Positions 44,149 through 53,575 of a stretch of 64,000 bases of DNA are shown piece by piece (positions within the stretch are counted from its first letter, which is position 1; each line of letters begins with the position of its first letter). This stretch comes from REEB509 sp049314555 (GTDB lineage: Bacteria > Pseudomonadota > Alphaproteobacteria > Caulobacterales > Aquidulcibacteraceae). The DNA is taken from NCBI GenBank assembly GCA_049314555.1, contig JBMOEW010000007.1, forward strand, positions 31,018 to 95,017. The letters are read 5' to 3'. The position numbers and the translations under genes are program-made. The notes under the pieces were generated by a model. That model had not been told where the DNA came from. It saw nothing but the letters and a program-made list of their open reading frames with translations, and ran no database searches.

Positions 44149-44664
44149 TTAGCGGTTTTCGCGCTGCGCCTTCTTCACTTTGCGGATGGCACTTTCACGC
44201 TTGAGGCGAGAGAGATGGTCGATGAACAGCACGCCTTCGAGGTGGTCCATCTCGTGTTGGATGCAAACGGCAAACAGGCCTTCGGCCTCTTCCACAACTT
44301 CGCGGCCATTGTAGTCCAGATACTGCAGCGTGACCTTTGAAGGCCGTTCGACGTTGTCGTAGTATTCTGGGACCGACAGGCACCCTTCTTCATAAGGCGC
44401 TTTTTCTTCTGACGCGGCGATGATTTTGGGGTTTACGAAAAACCTTGGGACTTTTTCTTCGTCCTTGCCGGCGAGGTCCATCACGATAACGCGCAGGGGC
44501 TCGCCAATTTGAATGGCCGCCAGACCGATGCCCGGGGCGTCGTACATCGTTTCTAGCATATCATCCATCAGCGCGCGGTGGGCGTCTGTTACCCCGCCTT
44601 CCACAGGCTTTGAAACCTGCTTGAGGCGCGCATCAGGAACGGTGAGGATCGGTCGAATGGCCAT
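44149..44664 (-). CDS. def: Peptide deformylase
   Basis: 171 residues. All three motifs present: GIGLAAIQIG, EGCLSVP and QHEMDHLEG, with the metal-binding Cys and two His. Removes N-formyl from nascent proteins. First gene of the def-CADD-fmt run. Confidence 0.97.
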   Translation of the reverse strand: MAIRPILTVPDARLKQVSKPVEGGVTDAHRALMDDMLETMYDAPGIGLAAIQIGEPLRVIVMDLAGKDEEKVPRFFVNPKIIAASEEKAPYEEGCLSVPEYYDNVERPSKVTLQYLDYNGREVVEEAEGLFAVCIQHEMDHLEGVLFIDHLSRLKRESAIRKVKKAQRENR

Positions 44665-44769
44665 AACACGTCTTAGCTATGGAGTGGGCAGGGTGGGGTC
44701 AAGTCGCCTGCGCGCTTGATCGGGCTAGGATAGCTGGCAAACGTTAATCAGTTTACAGGGAGCACGGTG

Positions 44770-45672
44770 ATGTTACGTTCGACACTGACCGCAGTCGCGA
44801 TGGCATTGGCACTGATTGGGGGATCTGCGCAGGCGCAGACCGTTTCTGATGTCTTGGGTGCAGCGCCAACCGAAGCCTGGCGCGACCTGGATCTTGGCAA
44901 CACCCTCGTGATGACGCTGGCGAACAACGAAACCGTTGTGATCGAGCTTGCTGCGGCGTTTGCCCCGCGCACCGTGGAGAACATCCGCACCTTGGCGCAA
45001 GGGCGGTTTTGGGACGGACTTTCGATCAATCGGGTGCAAGACAACTATGTTGTACAATGGGGGGATCCCAACGCTGAAAACGCCGCGGAGGCGCGAAGCC
45101 TTGGCCGGGCGCAAACGCAGGTCAGCCCCCAGGAATACTGGCGCGCCCGGCGCGACCTGCCCTTCACGCGCCTGCGAGACGGGGATGTCTATGCCCGCGA
45201 AGTGGGCTTTTCTGGCGGTTTTCCTGCCGCGCGCAACGGGCGCGAAGCCTGGCTTGCCCACTGCTACGGGATGGTGGGTGTTGGGCGCGATACGGCACCG
45301 GACTCGGGCAGCGGCGCTGAGTTGTATGTGGTGATCGGGCATGCACCGCGGCACCTGGACCGCAACATCACTTTGGTGGGCCGGGTGGTTGCAGGGCTGC
45401 CTGCCTTAACGGCCCTGCCCCGCGGCGGCGCTGCGCTCGGATTTTATGAGCGAGCTGAAGAAAGGACCGGCATTCGCTCGGTGCGCCTTGCTTCGGAGAT
45501 TTCCGGCGGCAGCGTTGCTGGCCAATATCAAGTGCTGCGCGACGACACAGCGACGTTCCAGGCCTATGTGGAGGCGCGGCGCAATCGGCGGGAGCCCTGG
45601 TTTTTTCAACCCGCGGGTCGGATCGATGTTTGCAATGCAATGCCACCGGTTCGAGTTCGCCCGGCTGGGTGA
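44770..45672 (+). CDS. Secreted cyclophilin-type peptidyl-prolyl isomerase
   Basis: 300 residues with a signal peptide (ALIGGSAQAQ). Cyclophilin elements are FAPRTVENIRTLAQGRFWDG, INRVQDNYVVQWGDPN and GSGAELYVVIGHAPRHLD. An insertion of about 60 residues separates the barrel halves, longer than in PpiA. Probably a periplasmic folding factor. The catalytic Arg may be in INRVQ. A GTG at 44767 is also in frame. Confidence 0.88.
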   Translation: MLRSTLTAVAMALALIGGSAQAQTVSDVLGAAPTEAWRDLDLGNTLVMTLANNETVVIELAAAFAPRTVENIRTLAQGRFWDGLSINRVQDNYVVQWGDPNAENAAEARSLGRAQTQVSPQEYWRARRDLPFTRLRDGDVYAREVGFSGGFPAARNGREAWLAHCYGMVGVGRDTAPDSGSGAELYVVIGHAPRHLDRNITLVGRVVAGLPALTALPRGGAALGFYERAEERTGIRSVRLASEISGGSVAGQYQVLRDDTATFQAYVEARRNRREPWFFQPAGRIDVCNAMPPVRVRPAG

Positions 45673-45699
45673 GCCGGACCGACTTTTTCTGATGCAGCG

Positions 45700-47868
45700 C
45701 TAAGGTGTGGTGCGCGCGCGTTCCTGCTCATAAAGGGGGCGGGCTTGCCGGGCCACGTAGGCGCGGATCGCTTCCACTTCGGCTGGGGTCAGCCACTGCT
45801 GGAAGTTCGGCATGCCAAGCGCGGTGCGCCCGCCGTACAACGTGGCACGCCAATCTTCGGCGCTGGCGAGACTTGTGGAGCGACGCACGTCTGGCAGGAC
45901 GCCACCAGTAACAGCGCCGGCCCCATGACAGACCGCGCAGTGCGCGTTGAACGCATTCATGCCCAAGGCCATTGTTGCTGCTGAAACGCGCAGCGTTGGC
46001 GGTTCGGGCACAGGGAGACGTTCAAGGTTGAGGGGCGGCAAGCTTGCCGTGCCGCCAACCCGGAACACGTTCACTCGGCCGTTCAGGGAGTTGCCTTCGC
46101 GGGGAGCTGCGAAACCGGCATTCAAGAAATACACAGAGCCATAGCCTGCAAGGGTTGCGATGTATTGTTGGCCATCGACTGCATAGCTTATCGGGCCTGC
46201 GAGGGTTGCTGCTTGATTATCGAAACTCCAGAGTTCTTCACCGGTTGCGGCGTTGTAGGCCTTGATGTAGCCGTCGACCGTGCCTTGAAAAACCAAGCCG
46301 CCGGCGGTGGCGAGCGCGCCACCGTTCCAGGCCCCGGTGAGGGGCCTGCGCCAGGCTTCACGGCGATTCACGGGGTCCCAGGCGATCAAGGATCCGGTCA
46401 GGCTGTTTTTTGCGGCGTTGCGGATGTTGGGATCGTCAGGCAGAGCCCCATGCACCGTACCCGTGTTGAACCGCCCGGGGCGATACTGGAAGGCCGGGTC
46501 TGTGGTGTAATCCATGATGCTGTCTTGGATCGGGATGTACACCAAGCCGGTTTGCGGGCTCATGGCCATCGGGTGCCAGTTGTGCGTGCCAAAGGCTGAC
46601 GGTGCCACCAGGGTGGTGCCTTGGGCGTAACGGGCACCGGGGTTTTCGATCGGCCGGCCGTTGGCATCAACTTGGCCTGTTGACCAGGTTATTGGCGTGC
46701 CGGGCGGTGCGTTGGCGGCGGGCGGGCCCATCGGGATCAGTGGGGTCGCGGAGACCAGCGCACAATCGGCGCGATCAAGCACGTAAAAGAACCCGTTCTT
46801 AGGGGCCTGCATCACAACTTGGCGTTGGCGGCCTTCGATCTGCAGGTCAGCCAGCATGATCGGCTGGGTCGCCGTGTAATCCCACGTGTCGCCAGGTGTG
46901 GTTTGATAGTGGCATTGGTAGGCGCCTGTTTCGGCATCCACCTTCACGATCGAAGACAAATAGAGGTTGTCATCGTTGGCATCTGGGCGATCGGGCGCGC
47001 GGATTTGCTGGTTCCACGGAGACCCGTTGCCGACGCCGACCCACAGGGCGTTTTGCTCTGGGTCGTAGACGATTGCATCCCAGACCGTGCCACCGCCGCC
47101 GGACTCAAGCCACGCGCCTTGCGGGTTCCAGGTTGCGAGCGCTGTTTCGCGGACGCTATCGGAAGCCGCTTCGTCTGGGCCGTTGGGGTTTGGCGTGGTG
47201 TAGAACCGCCAGCGCAGCGCGCCGGTTTCTGCGTCGTAGGCAGAGACGTAGCCGCGCACACCGTATTCGGCACCGGCGTTGCCAATGAAAATCAAACCGG
47301 CCGCGGCGCGCGGCGCTCCTGTGATGGTGTAGGGTCGCGATTGATCGACGGTAATAATGTCCCAGGCTTCCTGGCCGGTCTTTGCATCCACGGCCACCAA
47401 ACGCCCATCAATGGTGCCCACATAGACCTTGCCGTTCCACACCGCGACGCCGCGATTGCTGACATCGCAGCACGCGTATTGGCCACGCTCGTGGGGAACC
47501 TCTGGATCGTACACCCAGAGCTCTTCGCCGGTTTCTGCGTTCAGCGCATAAAGGATGCTCCAAGCCGAGGTCACATACATAACGCCGTCGACCACGATCG
47601 GCGTGCCTGACGCGGCGCGCCCGGTGGAGAGCTCATAGCTCCAGGCAAGGCCAAGCTGAGAGACGTTTTGCAGGTTGACGCTTTCGAGGGGACTGAAGCG
47701 CTGCTCAGAATAGGTGCGGCCATGGCTCATCCAGTTGCCGGGCTCGCTGTCAGCAGCGACTATACGCGCTTCGTCGACGGCAGCCGGCCCCTTCTGACCC
47801 AATGGTTGACATGCCGCAGCGATGATCGCCGCCAGCGCCGCCAAAATCGCCAGCCCCGATTTGCGCAT
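45700..47868 (-). CDS. PQQ-dependent alcohol dehydrogenase, quinohemoprotein lipoprotein
   Basis: 722 residues. Lipobox IIAAAC, an eight-bladed PQQ propeller with the vicinal cysteine pair (C133-C134), calcium-side residues E201 and N281 and the catalytic D330 in TWDYTAT, and a C-terminal cytochrome c with CAVCH at 644-648 and a likely Met ligand in GMPNF. Residue 332 is Thr, not the Asp of lanthanide-dependent enzymes, so calcium is expected. It would pass electrons to the respiratory chain. No PQQ synthesis genes are in the window. Confidence 0.93.
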   Translation of the reverse strand: MRKSGLAILAALAAIIAAACQPLGQKGPAAVDEARIVAADSEPGNWMSHGRTYSEQRFSPLESVNLQNVSQLGLAWSYELSTGRAASGTPIVVDGVMYVTSAWSILYALNAETGEELWVYDPEVPHERGQYACCDVSNRGVAVWNGKVYVGTIDGRLVAVDAKTGQEAWDIITVDQSRPYTITGAPRAAAGLIFIGNAGAEYGVRGYVSAYDAETGALRWRFYTTPNPNGPDEAASDSVRETALATWNPQGAWLESGGGGTVWDAIVYDPEQNALWVGVGNGSPWNQQIRAPDRPDANDDNLYLSSIVKVDAETGAYQCHYQTTPGDTWDYTATQPIMLADLQIEGRQRQVVMQAPKNGFFYVLDRADCALVSATPLIPMGPPAANAPPGTPITWSTGQVDANGRPIENPGARYAQGTTLVAPSAFGTHNWHPMAMSPQTGLVYIPIQDSIMDYTTDPAFQYRPGRFNTGTVHGALPDDPNIRNAAKNSLTGSLIAWDPVNRREAWRRPLTGAWNGGALATAGGLVFQGTVDGYIKAYNAATGEELWSFDNQAATLAGPISYAVDGQQYIATLAGYGSVYFLNAGFAAPREGNSLNGRVNVFRVGGTASLPPLNLERLPVPEPPTLRVSAATMALGMNAFNAHCAVCHGAGAVTGGVLPDVRRSTSLASAEDWRATLYGGRTALGMPNFQQWLTPAEVEAIRAYVARQARPLYEQERARTTP

Positions 47869-48193
47869 ATGTGCCTCCCCGACTGGAATGCTGCACGCTT
47901 GCTGAGCATTCGCGATCTTGGAGCCACCCTAAATAGAGAATGGCGACATCGGAAGTGGATTTCGCGCCAGGCCAGCAGGCGGACGGCAATGGCCCCAAAA
48001 CGCTGCGGCCGCCTGGGGCAAAGTCCCGGCGGCCGCTTGGCGTGGCTATGTACTTAGCGTGGTCTTTGACGCTTCTTAAGGGCGTCTCCTCCCCGAAATG
48101 CTGACGTTCGCGGCAGGCGCGCCCATCAACATGGCCCACACTGCCAAAGTCTCGGATAGCAAGTCAAGAGCGAAACCCCCGTGTGTGGATGTT
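47869..48193. other. Gap between hisG and the PQQ gene
   Basis: About 325 bp without a convincing gene. The stretch holds a strong palindromic hairpin at 48005-48036 and probably the promoter of the PQQ dehydrogenase gene (minus). I see no further recognisable motif. Confidence 0.6.
48005..48036. repeat. 9-bp inverted repeat, possible his operon terminator
   Basis: GCGGCCGCC (48005-48013) and GGCGGCCGC (48028-48036) pair perfectly with a short inner stem (GGG/CCC). It is about 160 bp after the hisG stop on the minus strand, followed there by AGCGTTTTGG, only a weak T-run. Confidence 0.4.
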
Positions 48194-49186
48194 TTACGAC
48201 GTTTGTGAGGGTACTTGTCCGGACAATCGGGCCGCCAATGCATCCCAAAGGCTGTTTGGTTGTTCAAAGACCAGCTCCGGAGAACTGACAGCAATCGATC
48301 CGCCAAACAGGTCATGAAGGGCACTACAGACGGCCAAAACCTTGTCCCGGGGGCAAAAGAGTTCCAGAAGCGCCCCCTCGGAGGGGGCCGCCATTCGGCA
48401 ACCGAGCTCTGCAGCCCGAGCAACAATGGCCTCTGGCCCGGATGAGCCAGCGGTTAGGCGCAGAAGCCTGACGTCGCGCGCATGCGCCCTCGCAGCCACC
48501 ACGCCAAGGAGCCGTGCACACGCGTTCTTTGTTGATGTGGGCCATGGGGCGGCTAGGCTTGCTGCCAGTTGGGCTTGGCTTTCAAGAATAACCGCGCCCG
48601 GGATCGGGACCAAATGGTTGGCCTCAAGCGTGGCACCGCTTGTGGTGATATCGACAATGGCCTCTGCCCCGCCAGAAGCGGGGGCCCCTTCGGTTGCGCC
48701 TGGACTTTCCACCAAGCGGTAGTCGGTGACGCTGTGGCCATCCAAAAACTGCCGTGCCAACGCGAGGTATTTTGTTGCCACGCGCAGCCGTTCGCCGGTT
48801 CGTTCGCGGTGCTCGATACAGACCGCTGCAAAATCAGCGACGCTGTTCACATCGACCCAGCTTTTTGGCGCGGCCAAGACAAGATCGGCAAAGCCAAAGC
48901 CCAACCCCTTGACCAAAGCAGATCGGCTTAATCCCGGATCCGCTTCGCGCAGGACGTCTTCCCCAGTCACGCCCAAATGGACTTCGCCGTCCCGCAGCGC
49001 GCGCGCGATATCGCCGGCGGAAACCAGACGAACTTCGATGTCGGGCAGTGCGGGGAGGCTCGCGGTATAGCCCCGTCCGTCACGCACGAGCTTGAGGCCG
49101 CAGTCCGCGAGCCACGCCTCGGCCTGTTCCTGCAGCCGGCCTTTCGAGGGCACGGCAAAAATGAGCCGCTGTGTTGAGGGGGTCAT
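48194..49186 (-). CDS. hisG: ATP phosphoribosyltransferase HisG with C-terminal extension
   Basis: 330 residues. Catalytic HisG fold with FAVPSKGRLQEQAE, GVTGEDVLREAD and IVDITTSGATLEANHL (PRPP loop). Beyond residue ~215 an additional domain of about 110 residues has an ACT-like look (GALLELFCPRDKVLAVCSAL). First step of histidine synthesis. The start overlaps the hisZ stop by 4 bp. Confidence 0.93.
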   Translation of the reverse strand: MTPSTQRLIFAVPSKGRLQEQAEAWLADCGLKLVRDGRGYTASLPALPDIEVRLVSAGDIARALRDGEVHLGVTGEDVLREADPGLSRSALVKGLGFGFADLVLAAPKSWVDVNSVADFAAVCIEHRERTGERLRVATKYLALARQFLDGHSVTDYRLVESPGATEGAPASGGAEAIVDITTSGATLEANHLVPIPGAVILESQAQLAASLAAPWPTSTKNACARLLGVVAARAHARDVRLLRLTAGSSGPEAIVARAAELGCRMAAPSEGALLELFCPRDKVLAVCSALHDLFGGSIAVSSPELVFEQPNSLWDALAARLSGQVPSQTS

Positions 49187-50331
49187 GATCGGGCGCCCGC
49201 GGCTTCAGCAATTCGTTCTGGTCGCAGGGCAAAGCCACAGGCGCGCCAGCCGTCGGGATTTTCTGCGCCAATATCTTGGGCGATCTTGCGAATAAGGCCG
49301 TCGTACCGTCCGCCACCGCCCAAGCTTTCACGGTCACCGAGGGCTGGCGCTGCAAGATCAAACACGAACCCGTCGTAAAACCATACCGTTCGACCCAAGC
49401 CAGGCGCGAACACCACGGATTGCGGTAGTTCGGCTCGGGACTTTACGGCCGACCAAAGATCGTGCGCGACGGCAATCGCTGACAGGACGCTGGACCGGTT
49501 TTTGATGTCGGGCTTTTTTGCCAACGCTTCCAATGCAGAAAAAGCCTCCGACGCTGGGGCTGAAAGACTGAGCACGTCGCCCAGCAGCTCGCATTGGCTG
49601 GCGCTTGGGGTTGGCACGGCGGCGAACTGCGCTTGCGCTTGGAGGCGGGCTGCGATGGCCGAAACCGGTCGCGACCCGACCGGGTTGATCCGGGCTGCCT
49701 CCAAAAGTTGACTGAGGGCATCAACCGCTGCGTCTGGCTCCAGGCCCGCAAGCGCCCGCGCCAACGGGCTTGGGGCTTGGCCGCCACGGGCCGCGTTTGC
49801 CAGTGTTGCGCTCGCAAGACCGGGCCGGCCGGCGGCATGCAATAGCTTGGCGACCCAGGCAGGGGCAAGGCCCACGGCATTGCAAAACGCGGCAAAGACA
49901 CCTGCGTGCCCCAGTTTTAGGGCCGGCTCAAAGCCACCTGCGCGAACCGCAGCCAGCGCGCCAACGATAAGGTCAGCTTCAAGGATCGCGGGCGCGGTGG
50001 CTCCGGGTGGATCCAAAGCCTCGATGCCAATCTGATCGAACTCGGTTTCACGCGGCGATAGCGCGCCACGCCGCCTGAAAACACGCCCGTGATAAGCAAC
50101 ACGGCGCAGCACGGGCTGCTCGCGCATCGCGATACGGCAGGCTGGCGCTGTAATATCTGGGCGCAGGCACAACTCTTGCCCGTTCTCGTCAGTGGTAAGG
50201 AAGGCGCGGGCACGCAGGTCTTCGCCCAGCAATTCCAAGTAGAAGCGCGACGGCTGAAGGAGCGGTGGGCTGACCCAAGTGGGCGCATACCGATCCAGTT
50301 CAGCGACCAGTGTCGCAGGTGCTGCGCTCAT
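49183..50331 (-). CDS. hisZ: ATP phosphoribosyltransferase regulatory subunit HisZ
   Basis: 382 residues with a HisRS-like catalytic fold lacking aminoacylation function. Motif 2-like LRRVAYHGRVFRRRG, ELCLRPDITAPACR and the C-terminal GGGRYDGL region. HisZ regulates HisG. The start overlaps the hisS stop (ATGA) and it is translated before hisG. Confidence 0.94.
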   Translation of the reverse strand: MSAAPATLVAELDRYAPTWVSPPLLQPSRFYLELLGEDLRARAFLTTDENGQELCLRPDITAPACRIAMREQPVLRRVAYHGRVFRRRGALSPRETEFDQIGIEALDPPGATAPAILEADLIVGALAAVRAGGFEPALKLGHAGVFAAFCNAVGLAPAWVAKLLHAAGRPGLASATLANAARGGQAPSPLARALAGLEPDAAVDALSQLLEAARINPVGSRPVSAIAARLQAQAQFAAVPTPSASQCELLGDVLSLSAPASEAFSALEALAKKPDIKNRSSVLSAIAVAHDLWSAVKSRAELPQSVVFAPGLGRTVWFYDGFVFDLAAPALGDRESLGGGGRYDGLIRKIAQDIGAENPDGWRACGFALRPERIAEAAGARS

Positions 50332-51800
50332 TGCGCTTGCTCCGCCAAGATCGCCTTGACGCTTGCTACAAGCTGTTGGCGTGGCACCGTTCGTTGCACA
50401 TCGCCGCGCGCTGCTTGATAGGCATCGCGATTGTCTTTTCCTTCGCCAACTTTGGCACCGGCAAGAAGGTCTTTAAGGGACACCACGCCACTCGCCTTTT
50501 CATCGCCGCCGTAAATGACCGCGATGGGGGCAGCGCGCTTGTCGGCATACTTGAACTGAGCTTTCGGCCCTGAGCTGCCAAGATATACTTCCGCGTTGAC
50601 GCCGGCTGCGCGCAACTCAGCGGCCATTGCAAAATATTCGCCTATGTCTGCTTGATCGAAGGCCAGGACCACGACCGGTCCAGTCCCTTCGTTTGTGGGT
50701 GTTTCGTTTAGGGCAAGCGCTGCTGCAAGCCGTGAGACGCCAATGGAAAAGCCGGTGGCGGGGATGGGTTGGCCTTTGAAACGGGAAACCAGATCATCGT
50801 AGCGACCACCGCCACCAACCGAGCCAAAGCGAACGCTGTTTCCTGCTTCGTCCTTGGTTTCGAGGAGCAGTTCAGCCTCGAACACCGCGCCTGTATAGTA
50901 CTCTAGGCCGCGGACGATGGAGGGGTCAAAAACGGCCTGGTCAGTGATGCCCAGTTGAGTGATTACCGCGTCGATGGTTGAAAAGTCTGCGAAGAGCGTT
51001 TGGAGAGCTTTACTGGCTTCAGATTGGGCGCGCAGGGTTTCGATGCGATCTGCGGCGGGGAGCTTGGCCACGGCTAGCAAGTCCAGCACCGCGGTGATCG
51101 CTTCCGGCGCAAGGCCAGCGCCTTGGGTGAAGTCTCCGCTTTCGTCTTTGCGTCCCTGCCCCAGCAGGAGCGACACCCCTTCAGTGCCCAGACGATCGAA
51201 CTTGTCGATCGAACGCAGGACCCGCAACCGGCTCTCTACCGGAACGCCCAGCGCGTCCAAACGATAATCCCACAAACGACGATCGCTGTATTTGAGTTGG
51301 TATCTTCCGCTAAGGCCCAAGGCATCCAGCGCTGCGCACGCCATGGCGATCATTTCGGCATCGGCGGCGGGCGACGGCGCGCCTACGGTATCGGCATCGC
51401 ATTGCCAAAACTCGCGGAACCGTCCGGGTCCGGGCTTTTCATTGCGCCACACCGGCCCTGCAGCGCAGCGGCGATAAGGCTTCGGGAGCCCGTCATAGTT
51501 CTCTGCCACAAAGCGTGCGAGGGGGGCTGTGAGGTCGTAGCGAAGTGCCAACCACTGCTCATCATCATCTTGGAGAGCGAACACACCTTCGTTGGGGCGT
51601 TCCTGGTCTGGCAAGAATTTTCCCAGCGCGTCGGCGTATTCGAAGGCGCTTGTCTCCAAGCGCTCAAATCCCCACGCCTGGTAAACCCGCAGCACTTTTT
51701 CCACGATCTGCTGTTCGCGCGCAAAGTGGGCTCCGCGCCGGTCCGCAAGGCCGCGGGGGCGGCGCGCTTTCGGGCGTGTGGAAGGGTCTTGGGCGGTCAT
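50328..51800 (-). CDS. hisS: Histidyl-tRNA synthetase, alphaproteobacterial type
   Basis: 490 residues. Class II motifs: motif 1 region around WGFERLETSAFEYADALGKF, motif 2 region with FREFWQCDADTVG, and motif 3 GGGGRYDDL then SIGVSRLAAAL. The N-terminus PRGLADRRGAHFAREQQIVE and the motif 2 loop AAGPVWRNEKPGPGRFREF differ from the usual bacterial form and match the divergent alphaproteobacterial enzyme. The frame extends far upstream, but the ATG at 51800 matches the family start. Confidence 0.96.
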   Translation of the reverse strand: MTAQDPSTRPKARRPRGLADRRGAHFAREQQIVEKVLRVYQAWGFERLETSAFEYADALGKFLPDQERPNEGVFALQDDDEQWLALRYDLTAPLARFVAENYDGLPKPYRRCAAGPVWRNEKPGPGRFREFWQCDADTVGAPSPAADAEMIAMACAALDALGLSGRYQLKYSDRRLWDYRLDALGVPVESRLRVLRSIDKFDRLGTEGVSLLLGQGRKDESGDFTQGAGLAPEAITAVLDLLAVAKLPAADRIETLRAQSEASKALQTLFADFSTIDAVITQLGITDQAVFDPSIVRGLEYYTGAVFEAELLLETKDEAGNSVRFGSVGGGGRYDDLVSRFKGQPIPATGFSIGVSRLAAALALNETPTNEGTGPVVVLAFDQADIGEYFAMAAELRAAGVNAEVYLGSSGPKAQFKYADKRAAPIAVIYGGDEKASGVVSLKDLLAGAKVGEGKDNRDAYQAARGDVQRTVPRQQLVASVKAILAEQAQ

Positions 51801-51916
51801 GGCGTTTCCGATCGTGTGGGGCTCGGGTGGTACACGGGGGCTGCGTGCCCTGCAACACAAGCCCCATAGGGAATCTGTCGGTTTGGCAGCAGGTCGTTTG
51901 AACGGCTTTGGCACCG

Positions 51917-52369
51917 CTAAGCGGCTGCGGCCCCTGGATGTCGAGCCATGACGGTGCGGGTCATAAGGGCCATCACTAGCTCGCCCTCTTGATTGAGGAG
52001 TTCGTGGCTGGCGATCAAGATCCCGCGGCTTTCCGACACCGGCTGCTTGGACACAAAGGTCACGCGCATGGACAGGGTGTCGCCGGCCTTCGCCGTTCGG
52101 TACCAGCGCAGCGCGTCCTGGCCAAGGCGCGCCAGGACCGGCCAGCTCTGGGTTTCGTCCCACAGCATGCGCGACCAAAGCGCATAGATGTGCGCCTGGG
52201 ACGCTAAGGGGGCTGTTTCTGCGTGCGTCTCGGACCCGAGCGGCAAATGCGGCGCGAAGCGATCTTTGAACACGGCGATATCATCCGCCGTCACGGGCGC
52301 TGCGCCAAAGACATGGGTGTAGCCCAAGGGGATATCGTCAAAATACCAGCTCTGGCCGATCACACCCAT
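51917..52369 (-). CDS. MaoC-like hydratase-fold protein
   Basis: 150 residues. Hot-dog domain with WYFDDIPLGYTHVFGAAPVT at the start, HIYALWSRMLWDE and ALRWYRTAKAGDTLSMRVTF as in MaoC-like dehydratases. Possible catalytic D and H are in AVFKDRFAPHLP. Probably a hydratase of acyl-CoA, but substrate is not known. Confidence 0.85.
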   Translation of the reverse strand: MGVIGQSWYFDDIPLGYTHVFGAAPVTADDIAVFKDRFAPHLPLGSETHAETAPLASQAHIYALWSRMLWDETQSWPVLARLGQDALRWYRTAKAGDTLSMRVTFVSKQPVSESRGILIASHELLNQEGELVMALMTRTVMARHPGAAAA

Positions 52370-52390
52370 GGTACGCCCTTTCTTGCCCCG

Positions 52391-53413
52391 TCACCCCCCA
52401 GGTGGCGGGGGTGACACCTCTACCAGAAGCTTCCCATCGTGCTCACCGGAGAACAGACGCTTCACCGCCTGAGGGGCTACTTCTAGCCCCTTTTCTATGT
52501 GAACTTTATACTTAATCTTTCCTTCTGCCACCCATTGACCGAGTGCGGCCAAAGCTTCTGGCCAGCGGGGCAAAAAGTCTGAGACGATAAACCCTTGCAC
52601 CTTGATGCGGCGCATCAGGATCATCTGGAAATTGCGTGGGCCAAGGGTTAGCTCGTCGGCATTATAGCTTGAGATCAAGCCGCACAAAGGCATGCGCGAA
52701 AAGTTGTTCATCTTGGCCAAGATAGCTTCCATGATCGGCCCGCCAACGTTTTCAAAGTTGATGTCTATGCCGCGGGGGCAAAGGCGGTCTAGGGCAGCGG
52801 CTACGTCTTCGCGCTTGTAGTTGATTGCGCCGTCAAAACCCAATTCGCCTGTCAGCCATGCGCACTTTTCGTCTGTGCCGGCAATGCCGATCACACGGCA
52901 GCCCTTGATCTTGCCGATCTGGCCGACAACTGAGCCCACCGCACCAGCGCCCGCTGACACGACCAAGGTGTCGCCCGGCTTTGGGTCGCCAATATCCAAC
53001 AAGCCAAAGTATGCGGTGACGCCGGTCAATCCGATGGAAGACATGACGGCGCTCATGGGCACGCCGTCAGGCACGCGGTTCATGACGCCGCCGGGGCCAT
53101 CGACGTATTCTTGCCAACCGCCCAAAAAGGGCACGACGCGCGCTCCAACCGGGACGGTTGGGTCTTTGCTTTCAACCACCACGCCCACTGTTCCGCCGCG
53201 CATCACATCGCCGATATCGACGGGCGGCATGTATTGTTCCTGGTCGCTCATCCAGATCCGGTTCGTCGGATCCAGGGACAGATAAACATTGCGCACCCGC
53301 ACCATGCCATCAGCAAGGGCCGGCATTGTTTCTGTGACCAACTCAAGATCGCCGTCTTTAATGTCGCCGACGGGGCGGCGGGCGAGGCGCCATTGGCGGT
53401 TGATGATGGTCAT
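52391..53413 (-). CDS. NADP-dependent MDR oxidoreductase, CurA/prostaglandin reductase-like
   Basis: 340 residues. Zinc-free medium-chain reductase with MRGGTVGVV, GLTGVTAYFGL, VVSAGAGAVGSVVGQIGKIK (nucleotide site) and YKREDVAAALDRLCPRGID. The N-terminal SLDPTNRIWMSD is typical of leukotriene B4 12-hydroxydehydrogenase-like enzymes that reduce alpha,beta-unsaturated carbonyls. Upstream frame extension is rejected. Confidence 0.93.
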   Translation of the reverse strand: MTIINRQWRLARRPVGDIKDGDLELVTETMPALADGMVRVRNVYLSLDPTNRIWMSDQEQYMPPVDIGDVMRGGTVGVVVESKDPTVPVGARVVPFLGGWQEYVDGPGGVMNRVPDGVPMSAVMSSIGLTGVTAYFGLLDIGDPKPGDTLVVSAGAGAVGSVVGQIGKIKGCRVIGIAGTDEKCAWLTGELGFDGAINYKREDVAAALDRLCPRGIDINFENVGGPIMEAILAKMNNFSRMPLCGLISSYNADELTLGPRNFQMILMRRIKVQGFIVSDFLPRWPEALAALGQWVAEGKIKYKVHIEKGLEVAPQAVKRLFSGEHDGKLLVEVSPPPPGG

Positions 53414-53575
53414 TGTCACTCCTGAAGCGAATGCGTCTTGCCAGTTACATGAGCCACTTGGTCTAGGCTTCAAGGCTGCAATCATCTTGATACCATGCTT
53501 GGCGGGCATAGACAGGGCGAAGGCATTGGCCCATCTGAATTCCCATCCGGGGCTTGAAACGGTCAAAGGTCGTGC

